From Phylloscopus collybita (Eukaryota; Chordata; Aves; Passeriformes; Phylloscopidae): a stretch of 64,000 nucleotides of DNA. Location of the stretch: assembly GCA_027886175.1 (NCBI GenBank), contig JAJNNQ010000026.1, positions 22,958,001 to 23,022,000 on the forward strand, given 5' to 3'. Of the stretch, positions 12,410-24,500 are shown in pieces. Each line of letters begins with the position of its first letter. Position 1 is the stretch's first letter. Under the pieces are notes generated by a model, which worked only from the letters and a program-made list of their open reading frames with translations, did not search any database and was not told the origin of the DNA. A program made the translations under genes and the position numbers.

Positions 12410-13381
12410 AATTTGATTCACAGTGTTCAGATGACATGTGTTTTGTCTTATTCAGCCATTTGGAGTACAGGTGCATGACTGTGTTTTTGATGGAGTGTTG
12501 CTATTCTGGAGTGCTCCATCCAAAACACAATCCCACACATGTAATCCAAACTGCAGAAGATGAGTCAACCATCTTCCCTTTTCCATGATAATTAGACATT
12601 TTTTTTCATTCAAAGTTACATAGTTATTAGTTGCAGATGCTATGCTTGAACAATATTGTTGAATCTTAAAAGGCTTTCACACCATGCTATTTTATCCCTC
12701 AGCGTGGAGGAAATGAACAAAAAGTCCAAGCTTACCCAACTTTAAATTAAATCACTTGAAATATTATTACACTGTGAGACAATTGTGACACCTAAGTACC
12801 TTTAGTATACATGTAAAAATCGTAGCCTAACATTCAATTAAATATATATAGCAGCTCACCAGGGAAGGTTTGTCGTAATTAAGGGATTGGTGGAACAGCA
12901 GCTTCCAGTCTTACTAATCCAGGCAGGCCACACATCTAAGTGTCTTTTCTTTGAAAACATTTCAGTTTCTTATCACATTAAGAAAATGACCATTCCCTGA
13001 AGCCTGAAATAACAAAGAAACCTCAGTAGGTTTTAAATCCTTAAGCTAGGTATTATTTTCCAGACAAACGCTTGCAAAAGGTTGTTTTCACAGGTCTTAA
13101 TATACACTGCCTGAACCTTGGGACTGCTGGTGTTTATTTCTGGTACCTTAGGAGCTAATTGGTGATTAGTGGGGTAGATATGGAGGGAAAGAGAAGACAT
13201 AGGAGAACAGGTGTCATAGCCCTTTGAGGCTAAGCTTTAAGGACTATTTTAGTCCCGCGACAAGCTGATCTCTTGGTGGCATTTTTGGTACTAGGTGGGT
13301 GGTAGACAGGCACCAAAGGCTCTACTGCTGGAAATCTCTAAGTAATGACAGGTCATGTCCTTAAAGCACTGTTTGTAGGGG

Positions 13382-13405
13382 AAATAAATAAATAAATAAA
13401 TAAAT
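13382..13405. repeat. (AAAT)6 microsatellite
   Basis: Six uninterrupted AAAT units. Likely length-polymorphic. Confidence 0.95.
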
Positions 13406-16400
13406 CTGCCTTTCCACATTTGAATTCCAGAGTAGTGAGGTTTTCTATTCCACAGTACCTATCTGGCTGGCTCTCATTTCATGTACACAGAACACCAGTT
13501 TAGATTATCTTTTTTACCAGGTAAGGAAAAATGAAACCAAAAAGCAAGAGACACATGCTGACTCCAGAAAGGTTGCTTCACTTGGTGCAGAATGAAACCT
13601 CCTTATGCTAGCACAAGGCAACAAAAGTGTCCTGCTAGAAATGTGCTCAAGGTGAGGGACCTGCACCTACTTGAAATGTCCCTGAGCAGAGCTGGGGATG
13701 TGACCGCAGAGAAGGAGACCTCAGATTTCCTTAACTTCTTCATCTCCTATTTCTGTAGTAACAGCATCTGTACAAACAGCGTGGGACTGAACCCTCTGTC
13801 TCCACGAGCGAGAAGATGACGAGTGAGACAGCTATATTAAATTGACAAAACATGTAAACTTGCTTCTCACAGAGAACAAACTTATAATAGTCACCCTGTT
13901 CCCTCCCTCAATACTGGTTAACACCTCCCAGGGCTTTTGTTATTACATGTGAATCCAGTTTTGAGGAGGTTATTCTGTCACTGGCCAAAGACAAAAAGGG
14001 ATATCCATGTCCACTTATCTATCTGTTTTCCATTCATCACAGGAAAAACTCTTCCTACACATTCACTTGGGTAGTCCACAGATCAGCTGGTGGAGCATAA
14101 CTTGTATAGGCAACAATTCCTGGCAAGAATCTGATTTTGACCCCTCAAGATTTTAAGAGCTGGTGCTCAATTCCCTGTGCACAAATGTAAGACTGAACCT
14201 CACAGAGAGATTTCAAAGAAAATTAAAAACTGTGGAGCAGATTATTTTCTGATGAAATTACAATTAGAAAAAACTTGAGGAGAAAGGTAATAGGGGTAAA
14301 TTTCACACTCCAGCTCTCCTGCCCAAATGTACACTGTAACTACCTTTAGCCGGATGAAAAATATCACTTACAGGCCACTTAGTTCACAGGCATACACACA
14401 TGAACAGCCTCAGCCTGGCACAGGGGTCTGAACCTCTGGAACAGTGCAAACTGGTGTTGGATTAGCATTAGATATCACACCTGTATGCATCTCCTGTTCC
14501 ACACCACATCTATCCCAAGGGAGACAGACCTGGGATTACCGGAGGAATGCCACAGTTACATGCAGGGCAAGAGCAGTTTGGAGGGACTTTTCTCATATGC
14601 CTCCAATATGAGGAACAAGCACCACATTTCCCAGCTGCAGGACTAGTTTGGGGCACCCTTAGCAGTGGGCTTCAAACAGGTAACATTCCCAGCTTTTGAC
14701 ATAGACAAAGCTTAACATTGTGGATGCACTGCATCCTCGAAAACATTTTCACTGATTTTCCTGAGGAAATGCACAAATGTCTCTTTCGTTCTCTTCCAAC
14801 CCAAAATAAGCACCCTACACTGAATGAAGGGAAGCACAATCCTCCCCCAAGTGGGTGTTTCAGGCTTCTACCCCTCCAATAACAGATCATTTTTAAATCA
14901 AGCCCACCAAAAATCTGAACATCTCCCAGTTGCACTGAACACATTAGTTTGATTCTTTTTCTGGACAGTAGGATAAAAAGTGCTGTTATGACTAGCTGTA
15001 TTTTAGGGCAGAAATCTCCTGGGTCCATCCTTAAGCTACCTAATCTTCCGAGGAAAATGTTGAAAATTACAAATCTGTCTCTTAAGTTCTTATACCATTT
15101 CTGTACCAACAAATCTAATTGCACTTGCCACACTGTACTTTTTCAGATACTTATCTGAAGAGAAATGATGTTCCCCTAAATCAGCTTTTTAATATAAACA
15201 CACGTGCATATGCTGTTTATTGTACTTTAAAAATACAAAAAAAAAAAAAAAAAAGGTGGAGCACAGAGAAAGTTTTTCAAACTGCATTTGTAGAGTGACC
15301 TAAGATGTGGGAAAGTTGTCTATTGCTTATGTTATTTTTTTCACCCACTTTTGAGTGCTTTGAGGCTACATTTCCCCTGAGTTATGACAGATATTGCCAC
15401 CCACCTTAGTTCTTCCTGCCTCTGCCCTAACAGAACCTCTTTGTTGTTTTATCTAATCAGATTCAGAGGCCCTGCTAGAGTTGGCTCTTTCAGACTGTTC
15501 AAAGCGGTTATATTTCTTATTTCCCAGGCTTCAGAAGAACTAAAAATAACCAAGTGAAAATCTGAAATGCAAAGCTAACATTCCTGCCAGTGTTAAGCAG
15601 ATATGTTGTCAGGATCAAGGAAAGATGTTACAGATCTGAAAAATTTTAATAAATCGGAATACTTAATTTTTCTCTGCAGAATTTTCTGAGTTTGATCTTT
15701 CCTAAGCCACCAATAAATTTTTATAAAAATATTTACCTTAACTTTTTCTGAACAGAACACATGCAGTGTGTTTTCATACAAAAACAAGAACTTACTACAA
15801 AACTTTCTATATGAAGAGAATATTCAAGGCAGATGAGGGTTTGCAGTTCAAATGATCTCAGGTGGAAGTGACCCAAGTTGTATCTCCGGTCCCACAAAAT
15901 AGGAATTGTAAGCATGTTGCCTGATGCCAAGAACTGAGAATTTTCACTGGCAAAGAAGGACCTTAAGTAGTCACAGGGCAGCATAAGTAGAGTAAATCAA
16001 AAGTGCTACAGTTAGTCAACTATCTAACTTTGCATAATATTTACATTGTAATAATTGCATTGTATCTATCTTTGCATAATAATTTCCTCAGGATTTCCTA
16101 AAAGCAACAGAAGGGATCTTGCTCTATTAGTTGGATTACACAGTGGAGCAATGTTTTCCAACAAGTTCATAGAGAATCAGGAAATGAAAGAAAAAGCAGT
16201 GTTAAATTTGGCAAATGCACTTTAATCTGAGAGAGTGATAAGCACCTTTAATTATTGACTGCAAACAATCAACCTCTTGAAAGAATTTTTAATTGCTTAC
16301 AGTTGTTGGCGATAGGAGAGTTTCCTCTGTGATGGTGAAGGATTTATTCCTGCAGCCAGTAATTACAGCAACTTTGCACTCTTCCAGGGAAATTAAAAAC

Positions 16401-17709
16401 TTGGCAGTACAAGGCACAACATTAAGGCAATTAAACATTTACACAAATAAGACAGAGGGAGGATCCATTTTCAAAAAGCATGAGAAACAGTGCATGTCTG
16501 CTAACTTCCAGAAAACAGGAAATGGCCAGCAACAGCCTAGCTTCCAAACTCCAAACTTTGCAGCTCCTTTCATGGGATGCAAGAAAAAGTAAGATTTGCG
16601 ACCAGTCTGAGTCTCTGGAATAATCTAAAACATGACACAGAATTTAGTTCTCAGCCTGTGGAGAAAATTCATGAAGCAAAAAACCCATAGCGTGAGATGC
16701 TGAGTTCAGGCTACCGTAACTGAATCAACCAAGAATCCAACCCTTGGGTTCTGAGGACTTTTTATCAGTGACAGAACAAAGTGAGACCTGCAGTGAACCA
16801 AAAGCGAAAGTATTAAAAATGCTCTTTCAAACTACAATTATAGTTATGTGAACTATTTTGTAACTAATCCTAATTTGACTATCATTTTCTCCCACATGGA
16901 ATATAGTTCCATACAATTCTTTTTGCTTTCTGTGCAATTTCTAGTTATAGAAAAGGCTTTTCTTTTTTCTGATGTGCATACCGTAAAAGGCTTTTATTGC
17001 ATCTTCACTTAAGGAAGTCTCATCACAGTGAGCATACACAGAGAATGCAATTTTAACTTCTTAGTCCACCACTCTTTGTTTGCTTTTGATCAGTAGGAAA
17101 CTGTTAACCCTTAAAAAAACATAACCAAGAGTATGGTGAAATATTTATTATCATAATCTCGTATTTCACATATTTGCAAGTTCACTACTGAAATACTATC
17201 TGATGCAATGCTTCAGCCAAAGTGAATGTGGCAGAGGTTTTTGGTTTTTATTTGATATGTTTTTCCTCATTGACTTTCATGGACGATACAAAACTGAAAT
17301 TAGACAACAGAATAAATGTGTGGATAGTTTATTACTTTTAATTTTGCCATTAATCTTTGGAAATTACTATAATAATCCATGAAGCCTCATGTTTTTGCTG
17401 TTTAGCAAGAAAAACATATGTATTATGTGTGCACATGCAACATATTTAAATGAGAAGCCAATGACTACAGCAGCAAAATCTGGTTTCATAGAAATTAACA
17501 AAGGCTTCCCACCCATGTCAGCAGAGCCTGAAATTTACCTCATAATTTGGGGGTCTGACCAGCAGGATCTATTTTAGAATTTGCATCCATCCTTCTGCTT
17601 TATTAGCACTACTGCCCAAATTGTCATGTTCCTGGCTGAAACCCATGGCTAGCCCCGCTCTCCCATTTCGTAAGTTCTGCTGTTAAGAGCTCTTGAGAAA
17701 ACTGCTTGT

Positions 17710-17750
17710 TTTCCTTCTAATGCCAACAACTGGTTGGCATTAGAAGGAAA
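17710..17750. repeat. Perfect 18-bp inverted repeat, 5-nt loop
   Basis: The arm TTTCCTTCTAATGCCAAC (17710-17727) is followed after five bases (AACTG) by its exact reverse complement (17733-17750). The resulting hairpin has no mismatch. The 18-bp stem is shorter than typical miRNA precursors and the flanks do not extend the pairing. It could be a template-switch palindrome, a small foldback remnant or a structured regulatory element. Confidence 0.9.
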
Positions 17751-19189
17751 TGAAAATCTTTTAAGTGGCTATTGTGCATGTTATTTGAATGCACTGGATG
17801 ACATTTCAACACTAGGCAATGTCTCCTCTCCACCACAGTCATCAAGAGTGGTTTAGGTTTTTTTCTTTCCCATATGGGCACTGAGGTTTCCAACAGCATT
17901 GATCCCTCTGCACATTTTTCTATACTTTGTACAAGGGTCTTTGAACATATTTCTCAAAACAGAAAAGCTTCAATGTGCAACAGTTTTTTAGCAGCTTGAA
18001 GGACTGAGCCCTTGATGTGATTATTTGATCGTATATGAAGTAACTCTCATGATCAATGAATGATGTCACAGCTATTGCTTTGAAGTTAATAGTAAAATTT
18101 GCATTGGCTTAAATCTGAGCAGGATCAAGGCATGAAGCATGACTGGCATTCTTTTAATTAATTTCCATATTTCTTTCTAAATTCTCATGCCTCACTCCAT
18201 ACTTTTTCACGCGACAAGAGAAAAGAGTAAATGTTGGAAATTGATGTTTTCACCATCTGTAGGCTGTCGTGTGTAACAAATTGTTCTAGTATATTAGTTT
18301 ATGTGGGCATTCTGTCCTTGATCAGCTCCCATATTTACCACAGACAGCAGCAGAAGCTGCACATGAAGACAAAAAAAAAATACTTTGCAAAAGGAAATAT
18401 AATACTCCATCTGCAATAGACGTAATTGAAAGAAGTGCTGCAGCACCTTTAGCAAAGGAATTCCTATAGACTTGTGTGGAAAATACAGAGCCCATATTTC
18501 TCCGCTTCTTTGAATTTAAACTATAATTTATACTAGCATTAAAAAATCTGGGATACATAAAGGCCATGTTGGAAGCGCTGTCTTTATCTCTCAAGTTAAC
18601 AGGAAATGAGAGGCAGTAACAGGGCTTTTAACTGGTTTCTCACTTGCAATGGGTACCCAACACTCGTGGAAGAAAACTTCCTTTCAAAATCTTTTCGTTC
18701 CAAGTCTACTGAACAGAGAATCAAAATGCATGTGTGTGTGTGTGTGTGTGCGTGTGTGAACAATGTCCATTTGTATTCTTAAGCGAACTTGTTTTATTTT
18801 GCCATTTACTAAATGCTGGCATAAAAATTCCTGAAGCAACGTGACTCTCACAACAAACACAACTGGCAGAGCCTCGCTGGAGAGCACATGCAAGCACAGA
18901 CTGCAATTGTTCTGTGGTTATTTGATGGCAGTGGTCAGGGAAACAGGGGTCATTAATTTCCCTGCGTGTTTTAAACATTTCCAGAGATGTGCTAAAACGT
19001 ATTAAAAGCACTAACGGCCGACATCTAAGGCTGAAACATTAGGAAAACTTTAGAAAGGGATTCCTATGAAAAACCGAGAGGGGGTGCTTTGAGTTTGACC
19101 CTTGCATTAGGGAATGTAACACAATTTTAACTCTTTTCTTGTTGCTTTTCCTAAAGATCAGTTGTGCGACTTTGGAGAAGTGTTTGGGA
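17751..19189. other. Proximal upstream flank of CEP162
   Basis: AT-rich non-coding DNA leads into the CpG island. It includes a TG microsatellite (listed separately) and no supportable gene. Composition changes sharply to GC-rich at about 19190. Confidence 0.6.
18731..18758. repeat. (TG)n microsatellite
   Basis: Twenty-eight bases of alternating TG with one CG interruption. Alternating purine-pyrimidine DNA can adopt Z-form. It lies about 0.5 kb upstream of the CpG island. Confidence 0.95.
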
Positions 19190-19356
19190 TCGAGGCGGGA
19201 GGAAACCTGCGCCGACCGTGTGACTGCGGGGTGTTGTAGCTGCTGAGGGGCTTCGGTGGCCGCTCAGGTGCCGCGGGTGTGACACCGCGCTGGCTCCGAA
19301 CGCCCGGACACGGAAACGCCCTCAGCCCGCTCCGGGCCCGTCCGCTCAGGGACCAC

Positions 19357-19371
19357 CCGCCAGGGGGCGCC
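19357..19371 (+). promoter_or_regulatory. CTCF-like motif in promoter
   Basis: CCGCCAGGGGGCGCC closely matches the CTCF core, including the AGGGGGCGC segment. It lies about 280 bases upstream of the X-box. Occupancy is inferred, not seen. Confidence 0.6.
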
Positions 19372-19634
19372 GCTCCGCACGCCCGGCCCCTTCCGCCAGC
19401 GCCGCCCGTCGATGGCGCCCGGGCTCGCCCCCGTCCCCTGGCGACCCGCGTGTCCCGCGGCGGGCATGGCGCCCGGGCCCGTCCCCCTCCCGTCCCCCGT
19501 GGCCGCCGGAGTCCGCTCCGCTCCCCCCGTGACGTGTGTCCCGCGGCGGGGCGGGCAGAGCAGAGGGAAGCCGGTGGATTTGGCGGAATCACGTGGCGCG
19601 GTCCCTGCTGGCGGGCGGGACGGTGGCCGGGAGG

Positions 19635-19648
19635 GTTTCCCGGGCAAC
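19635..19648 (+). promoter_or_regulatory. RFX X-box, perfect two-half-site match
   Basis: GTTTCC-CG-GGCAAC has both half-sites and the two-base spacer of the RFX X-box. X-boxes are established cis-elements of ciliary genes, bound by RFX2/RFX3 and relatives. Its place in the CpG island of a centriole/transition-zone gene supports direct RFX control of CEP162. Confidence 0.85.
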
Positions 19649-19900
19649 CGCGCCGCGGGCGAGCGGGGCGGCCGTGGCTGAGCGGGGCCCGGCGCGGTGC
19701 AGGTGCGCGCCCGGGGCAGCACTCGGCTCCGAGCCGCGTCCTCTTCTTCCCCCCCTGCTACCCGGGGCGCCCGTCGGGCCTTGGAGCCGAGCCCCGCCCG
19801 CCCGTGCCCGAGCCCGAGCCCCCGCGCTCCCATGCGCCAGCCCTGCGTGTGCTCCAGGGAAAGCCGGAGGAGGATCAGGCACGGCTGGGATGATTAAAAG
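19649..19900 (+). other. CEP162: Probable non-coding exon 1 (5' UTR), limits uncertain
   Basis: A 5' UTR exon is required because the coding exon at 21464 has an acceptor immediately upstream. A plausible donor is AAAAG|GTGAAA after 19900. An alternative is GCAG|GTGCGC after 19700. The 5' boundary is a guess from the X-box position. Confidence 0.45.
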
Positions 19901-21463
19901 GTGAAATGTGTTAGGTTGTTTAAGCTTTCCTCCGTCCCCATAGTTTAGCCATATCTCCTCAAAACTTCCGCTTTTTGCGCCGTGTTGTAGCATATGTCCC
20001 AGCAAGTGCCGCCTTTCTTTTGTGCAAAAAGTCATTTGTGAGCCGCCAGGTCAGAAGATACGGCTGAAAAGTATAGTTGCTAAGGTTAATATTTGCATAT
20101 GGTCTTCTGTTACCGAAACTGTAAACATGTTTGTTGTCCTTTAAGTTACGTATTGTTAGTTTTTATAAAATATGTAATTACAAGGTAGGCAGAAGAAAGC
20201 CATCTTTCTAATGTAGGAAGAAGTATGGATAATGTCAGAAGAATCACTTTATTTTTCTGGCAAGGCTAGAACTAAGGCTAGAAATATTCCCCGCTTGCTA
20301 AAGTAGCTGGCACAGTTAGTAAATTGCTAAAGCGTCCTGCGTTTAACATCAAGTGTTCTTTGATGTGAAAGTATAAAAGGATACTGGATTATGTGTGCCC
20401 TGAGAGGTAACATTCTTAATCTCCTTACCATGTTTTCAGAGATATTGTCCAAATGCTTACGTAAGGATATCGTGCTCAATTCAACGCCTGGGCAGTCTGC
20501 TATATAACTTTTTTTTTTTTTTTTTTTAACTGCCAAAGCCAAAGTGTCGGGTGGTCTATGGATGGATAAGGAGTGAAAGCAGGAAACAGTTGTCACAACT
20601 CGCCTGTCAAAATCAATTTACTGGGTAGGTAACAGTCCTATGTACTGAGTGGGCTCCATACTGGGAGTAGTTTTATTTAATGGTAAAAGTACTTTTGCAA
20701 ATGTTTAGCCCTTTTATGTTTACATCACACTTCTCAGCCTGGAAGATGCTAGTGCAGTTTAATGCTGCCATACATACGCAGTTTTGAAGGCAGCCGTATG
20801 TGTTGAGCAGTGTGATACACAAAAGCTTTGCAGCCTTTTGGCTGTGGTGTGTATTTTATACCTGAGAAGTTGATGCAGACTTAGGGGGAGGAGAGGCAAG
20901 TGTCATTGGCTTTTTCTGTCAGGGCAGATCAAACCAAATACCATTCCCTAACCTTAAAAAGATTTACATGTATTCATTGTTTACTAAATCCAAAGCACGG
21001 CAGAGATGATAAAACTAACAAGGCCGGATATCCCCAGTGTTGGAGAAAAAGCATAGAAAGGAACTGAAAGCCCTTAAAATGGAAATATTACTGCAGTAGA
21101 TTCTCATTTGATTATTAACAAAATGCTTAGTCGTGGGTTGATAGGAGAGACGGTTTTTGAAGGAAAATGTAAAGATGCTGAAGTGAATCATATTTTATTT
21201 ACCCCTCAAAGTTTAAATGCTGAAGCTGGTGTTTTGGAAATGAGTATTTTGCTTATAAGGAATTTGGGTGATCTAGGTTCATTTGCACTGATTGTCTCAT
21301 TTTCAGTAAATAGTTTCGTAAGGGATGGGAGAATGGTGTGTGTTTGTCATCTCTCAGGTTTTGGATTGGAGCTTTTTGCTTTTATCTCTATTCAATCAAA
21401 TCTTTAGGTTACATCAATTTCAGAATGCATTTAATTGACTTTAATTTAAATTTTAGTTTTTAG
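19901..21463 (+). other. Intron 1 (5' UTR intron)
   Basis: AT-richer DNA with a poly-T run at about 20511-20527. No coding exon is supported. It ends in a T-rich tract and TTTTTAG at 21463. Confidence 0.5.
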
Positions 21464-21560
21464 ACTCAGTTGTTTGGAAGGTAAAATCCACCTGCAAATT
21501 ATGGCTCATCGATTTTCAAAGGAAGAATTAGATGAGCAGTTTGAAGAGTTTCTGAAAGAG
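21464..21560 (+). CDS. CEP162: CEP162 coding exon 1 (start codon at 21501)
   Basis: The acceptor TTTTTAG ends at 21463; 37 bases of 5' UTR precede the ATG at 21501. The exon encodes residues 1-20, the highly conserved acidic N-terminus, and ends in phase 0 at AAAGAG|GTATGT. The 4.7-kb intron that follows is described separately. Confidence 0.95.
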
Positions 21561-24500
21561 GTATGTTTGAGAGCAAGGTCACATCCCTATTCTTTACTAA
21601 AAAATGGGAAAAATTGAGTATGGAAGAATATGAAATGTAAGATTCAGCTGTGCTTTTATCACATAATTAACATAGCTGTGTTATGTATGAGTCTTTGCAA
21701 GGTCTTAATTGCTAAGCTAAATTCATACTATTTTGCTGTATTGAAATCAAGAGAACGGCTTTGTAATTAAATAAATATTTTGTCATTACCTGGTTGTATC
21801 TTCAGAAAGAGCCCTTGCCCTTAATTTTTGTTTCAGTTTTATTGTTGGTGCTACCAAAAGCTTCAAATTGATGTATAATTGAAAATGAGGTAAAAACTCT
21901 GCCTCTATATAACCACAAGCTACATTTTTAAAAGTTTCTTTGTTTTCCTGTGCAATGCTTATTCTCACTGAAATATTTTTTAAAATTCTTGTATAAAATG
22001 AAGCATGTTGTAGTGATTAGAAAATTTGAATTAGGTTCCTTTAATTCCTCATGGTGCTTCATGGTTTTGAGTACTGAAAAAATCATGCGAGTCTGTGGGT
22101 TCTGACATAATCTAAGAATTATCAGACATGATCTAAATGCCCTGACTAGGTATGTTTTTTTCAATGCAAATAGACCTGTAATTTCAGAACTTGCCCTGTG
22201 GTCTGTCAGACACACGGTGTGGTAAACCTAAAGTATAAATACTGCTACATACAGCCTTTAATAGATTTTAATCCTGCATATAAGCATAACTAGTGATGCC
22301 AGAGAATATTTCTGGAGTCTCTGTTGTATGTACTATATGCTTGAGATTTTTTAAAGTAGAGACCGTGTTACAATTTTATGACATGTGAAAAGTAATTTAA
22401 TTTAATGATGTAACTAAGTTAGCACTCTTGAACTCACTGATATTATTAATGTTAGTAAAATTAGAAAACTAGTCTTTGCATTTCCTTCAAATTTCTTTAC
22501 TTACTGTTGTTACAAAGGGAGTTGCTCTGGGGAGGAGAAAGGGGTTTTATTCTTTTATTTGTTATGCACATCTGTCAAAACTTTGCATGTGATTGCTTCT
22601 AGTATTTTATTCCTCATTTGACATGCTCTTCTTCCTCCTCAGCTATTGCCCACATTAAGAATGCTTATTAAAAAAAATCCCAATAACTATTGAATTATTC
22701 AAAGTGGCATTTAGAATGTCCCAGAGAATGTAACTTTAACAATTCATGTCTTAATTTTTTTTATAATTTCAATCCAAAACTGTTTGCAAACTGCTAATCC
22801 ACTTACTAAAAATGTTCATTGTGTTTTTTGCCAGCTAGATACAGACCCAAATAACAGGGACATTATCTACTCTCTGTTATTTTTACATGTGCATCTTCTG
22901 CTATGTCCTTGTCCTTGCTTTTTTTCTTTTATAAAAAGTGTTTGACCTTTTAATATTAGATGAGAAACTGATGTGCTCCATTTCTTGAAATCGCTCTGTA
23001 GGTGATGTTCATGTTGAGAGTGTCACAGCTGGTGGGGAATAGTAAAATCTGTTTCTTAGTAGTTTGAGAAAGACTTAATATTGTTTAAGCAAGTCTTTCA
23101 AAGAGGAAATGGAGCAAGATTTTTCCCTTTTAAATAACTCTTAATGAATTTGTGTTTGGGGTAAGGCTGTGTATGTATGTTTGTGATTAAAACATACGAA
23201 GTTAAAAGAAAGACTGTGTATACAGCTGGCTGATGCAGGTCTAATAGGAGGATTAAACTAAGTCTTTTGGCATATACACTGAACTTTAAAAGCTATCAGT
23301 GGATTTTCTAGACTATTATTGTTATACAGAAGGAAACACAATTGTGTAATAAGAGTGAGTGCATGTAGGATAAATCCTTTAATGATTCCCTCTGCCTGGT
23401 TATGCTTATTTCCAACCAAAAAACAGCCAAGACAGCCTGTTGCCATCCATAATTCTTCCCATGATCCTTCCTCCTCCACTATCTGTGTTCCTTGTGGTCC
23501 ATCCACTCCTCACTATCAGTATCTTTTTTGGTGTGCTTGACCTGTAGTCAATTGGATTTCCCTTAAGCATCATCTGTCATACTGGTTTAGCTCCAGGTTT
23601 TCAGTGTTTGCTCTGTTGGCTGTGATGTTCTTTTGGGATGTGCAACGTGAGGAATAATTTCTAAATACACAGTGCTTCAATTAATAGAATTAATTGCCTC
23701 TTTTTGATGACCCAATGCAAAGCAATGTTGTGAAAAAGCCATTGTCTGCTTCTAGTATTTTTGATTGACCTTTGTTCTACTTGACTTTCATGGATACTTG
23801 AGAAGGAAGACTTTCAAAAGGAAAGGCTATACCATCTTTACTAGAATATCTGTAGAATAGTATCTGGAAGAGAAACACCACACATTAAGCCACATTTGAG
23901 AAACATTTTAAGTTTTTATTAAAAGATCAAACAGATTAACATATTACTGTGTAATAAAAGCATAAGTCAGAGTAGACTTATTTAATTGAAAAATACTGGT
24001 TTCGTGAATTAATTAAGACAAGTGGTCATGAAAGTCTGAGTGTTTTAGATCAAATTCTCTGTTACCTATCTTTTTTAAGTTCCTTCCCATGCAAAGGAGG
24101 TAGTAAGCTGATGATGTACCATGTAGTTGTCCTAGTTCTTAAAACTGTCTCTTCTGGCTTTTATTTATGTGAATTAAACAACTGACACCTTTTGTGTGTG
24201 TGTGTGTTCCTGAAAGACTGAGAGGCTGTCTTTTGGAGATGGGGAAGGAAGAAATTGGTGCCAATTACTGGTGCTGAAAGGTCATTATGAGTCCAAAAAG
24301 TTGATTGATGATCAATTGATTGACTTTTTTTTCAAAGGAAGGAAAAAAAAACTGGAAGTTTTGCTGTTGAGACAATTGGCATGATGGGAAAAATGCACCA
24401 ATATTTTTGTGTCAGCATTTCTTTCCCAGCTGCTCCAGCTTTCCTGTCTGCAGTTGACAGGATGGCTGGACATGGAAAGTTTCCAGAACTTGTGCACAAC

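Larger units (their letters stand above)
11844..17709. other. Intergenic flank, no gene seen
   Basis: No coding gene is supported. The longest open frame in the flank, 153 codons on the minus strand at 14672-15133, shows no domain I recognise. Stretches around 12120-12300 and 16230-16600 are rich in AT-homeodomain-like words (TAATTA, ATTGTAAT) and look like candidate conserved regulatory DNA, but this cannot be tested without alignment. Confidence 0.55.
19190..19900 (+). promoter_or_regulatory. CEP162: CpG-island promoter of CEP162
   Basis: The block is strongly GC- and CpG-rich between AT-rich flanks and lacks an evident TATA box, which is typical of a broadly expressed gene. It lies 1.6 kb upstream of the coding start, with no other gene nearby. 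Visible motifs include a CTCF-like site (19357-19371), a CREB-like TGACGTG (19530-19536), an E-box CACGTG (19590-19595) and a perfect RFX X-box (19635-19648). Overlapping GC-rich frames on both strands, up to 204 codons, are composition artefacts. The exact transcription start cannot be read from sequence; I place it near or shortly after the X-box by analogy with other ciliary genes. Confidence 0.85.

Noticed and set aside
14672..15133. 153-codon open frame on the minus strand, the longest in the upstream flank
   Set aside because: No recognisable domain, no splice context and no promoter; Cys/Leu-rich random composition. Kept as non-coding.
19264..20035. Overlapping frames of 120-204 codons on both strands in the CpG island
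   Set aside because: Pro/Arg/Ala/Gly-rich translations in several frames at once are expected from GC-rich DNA lacking stops.
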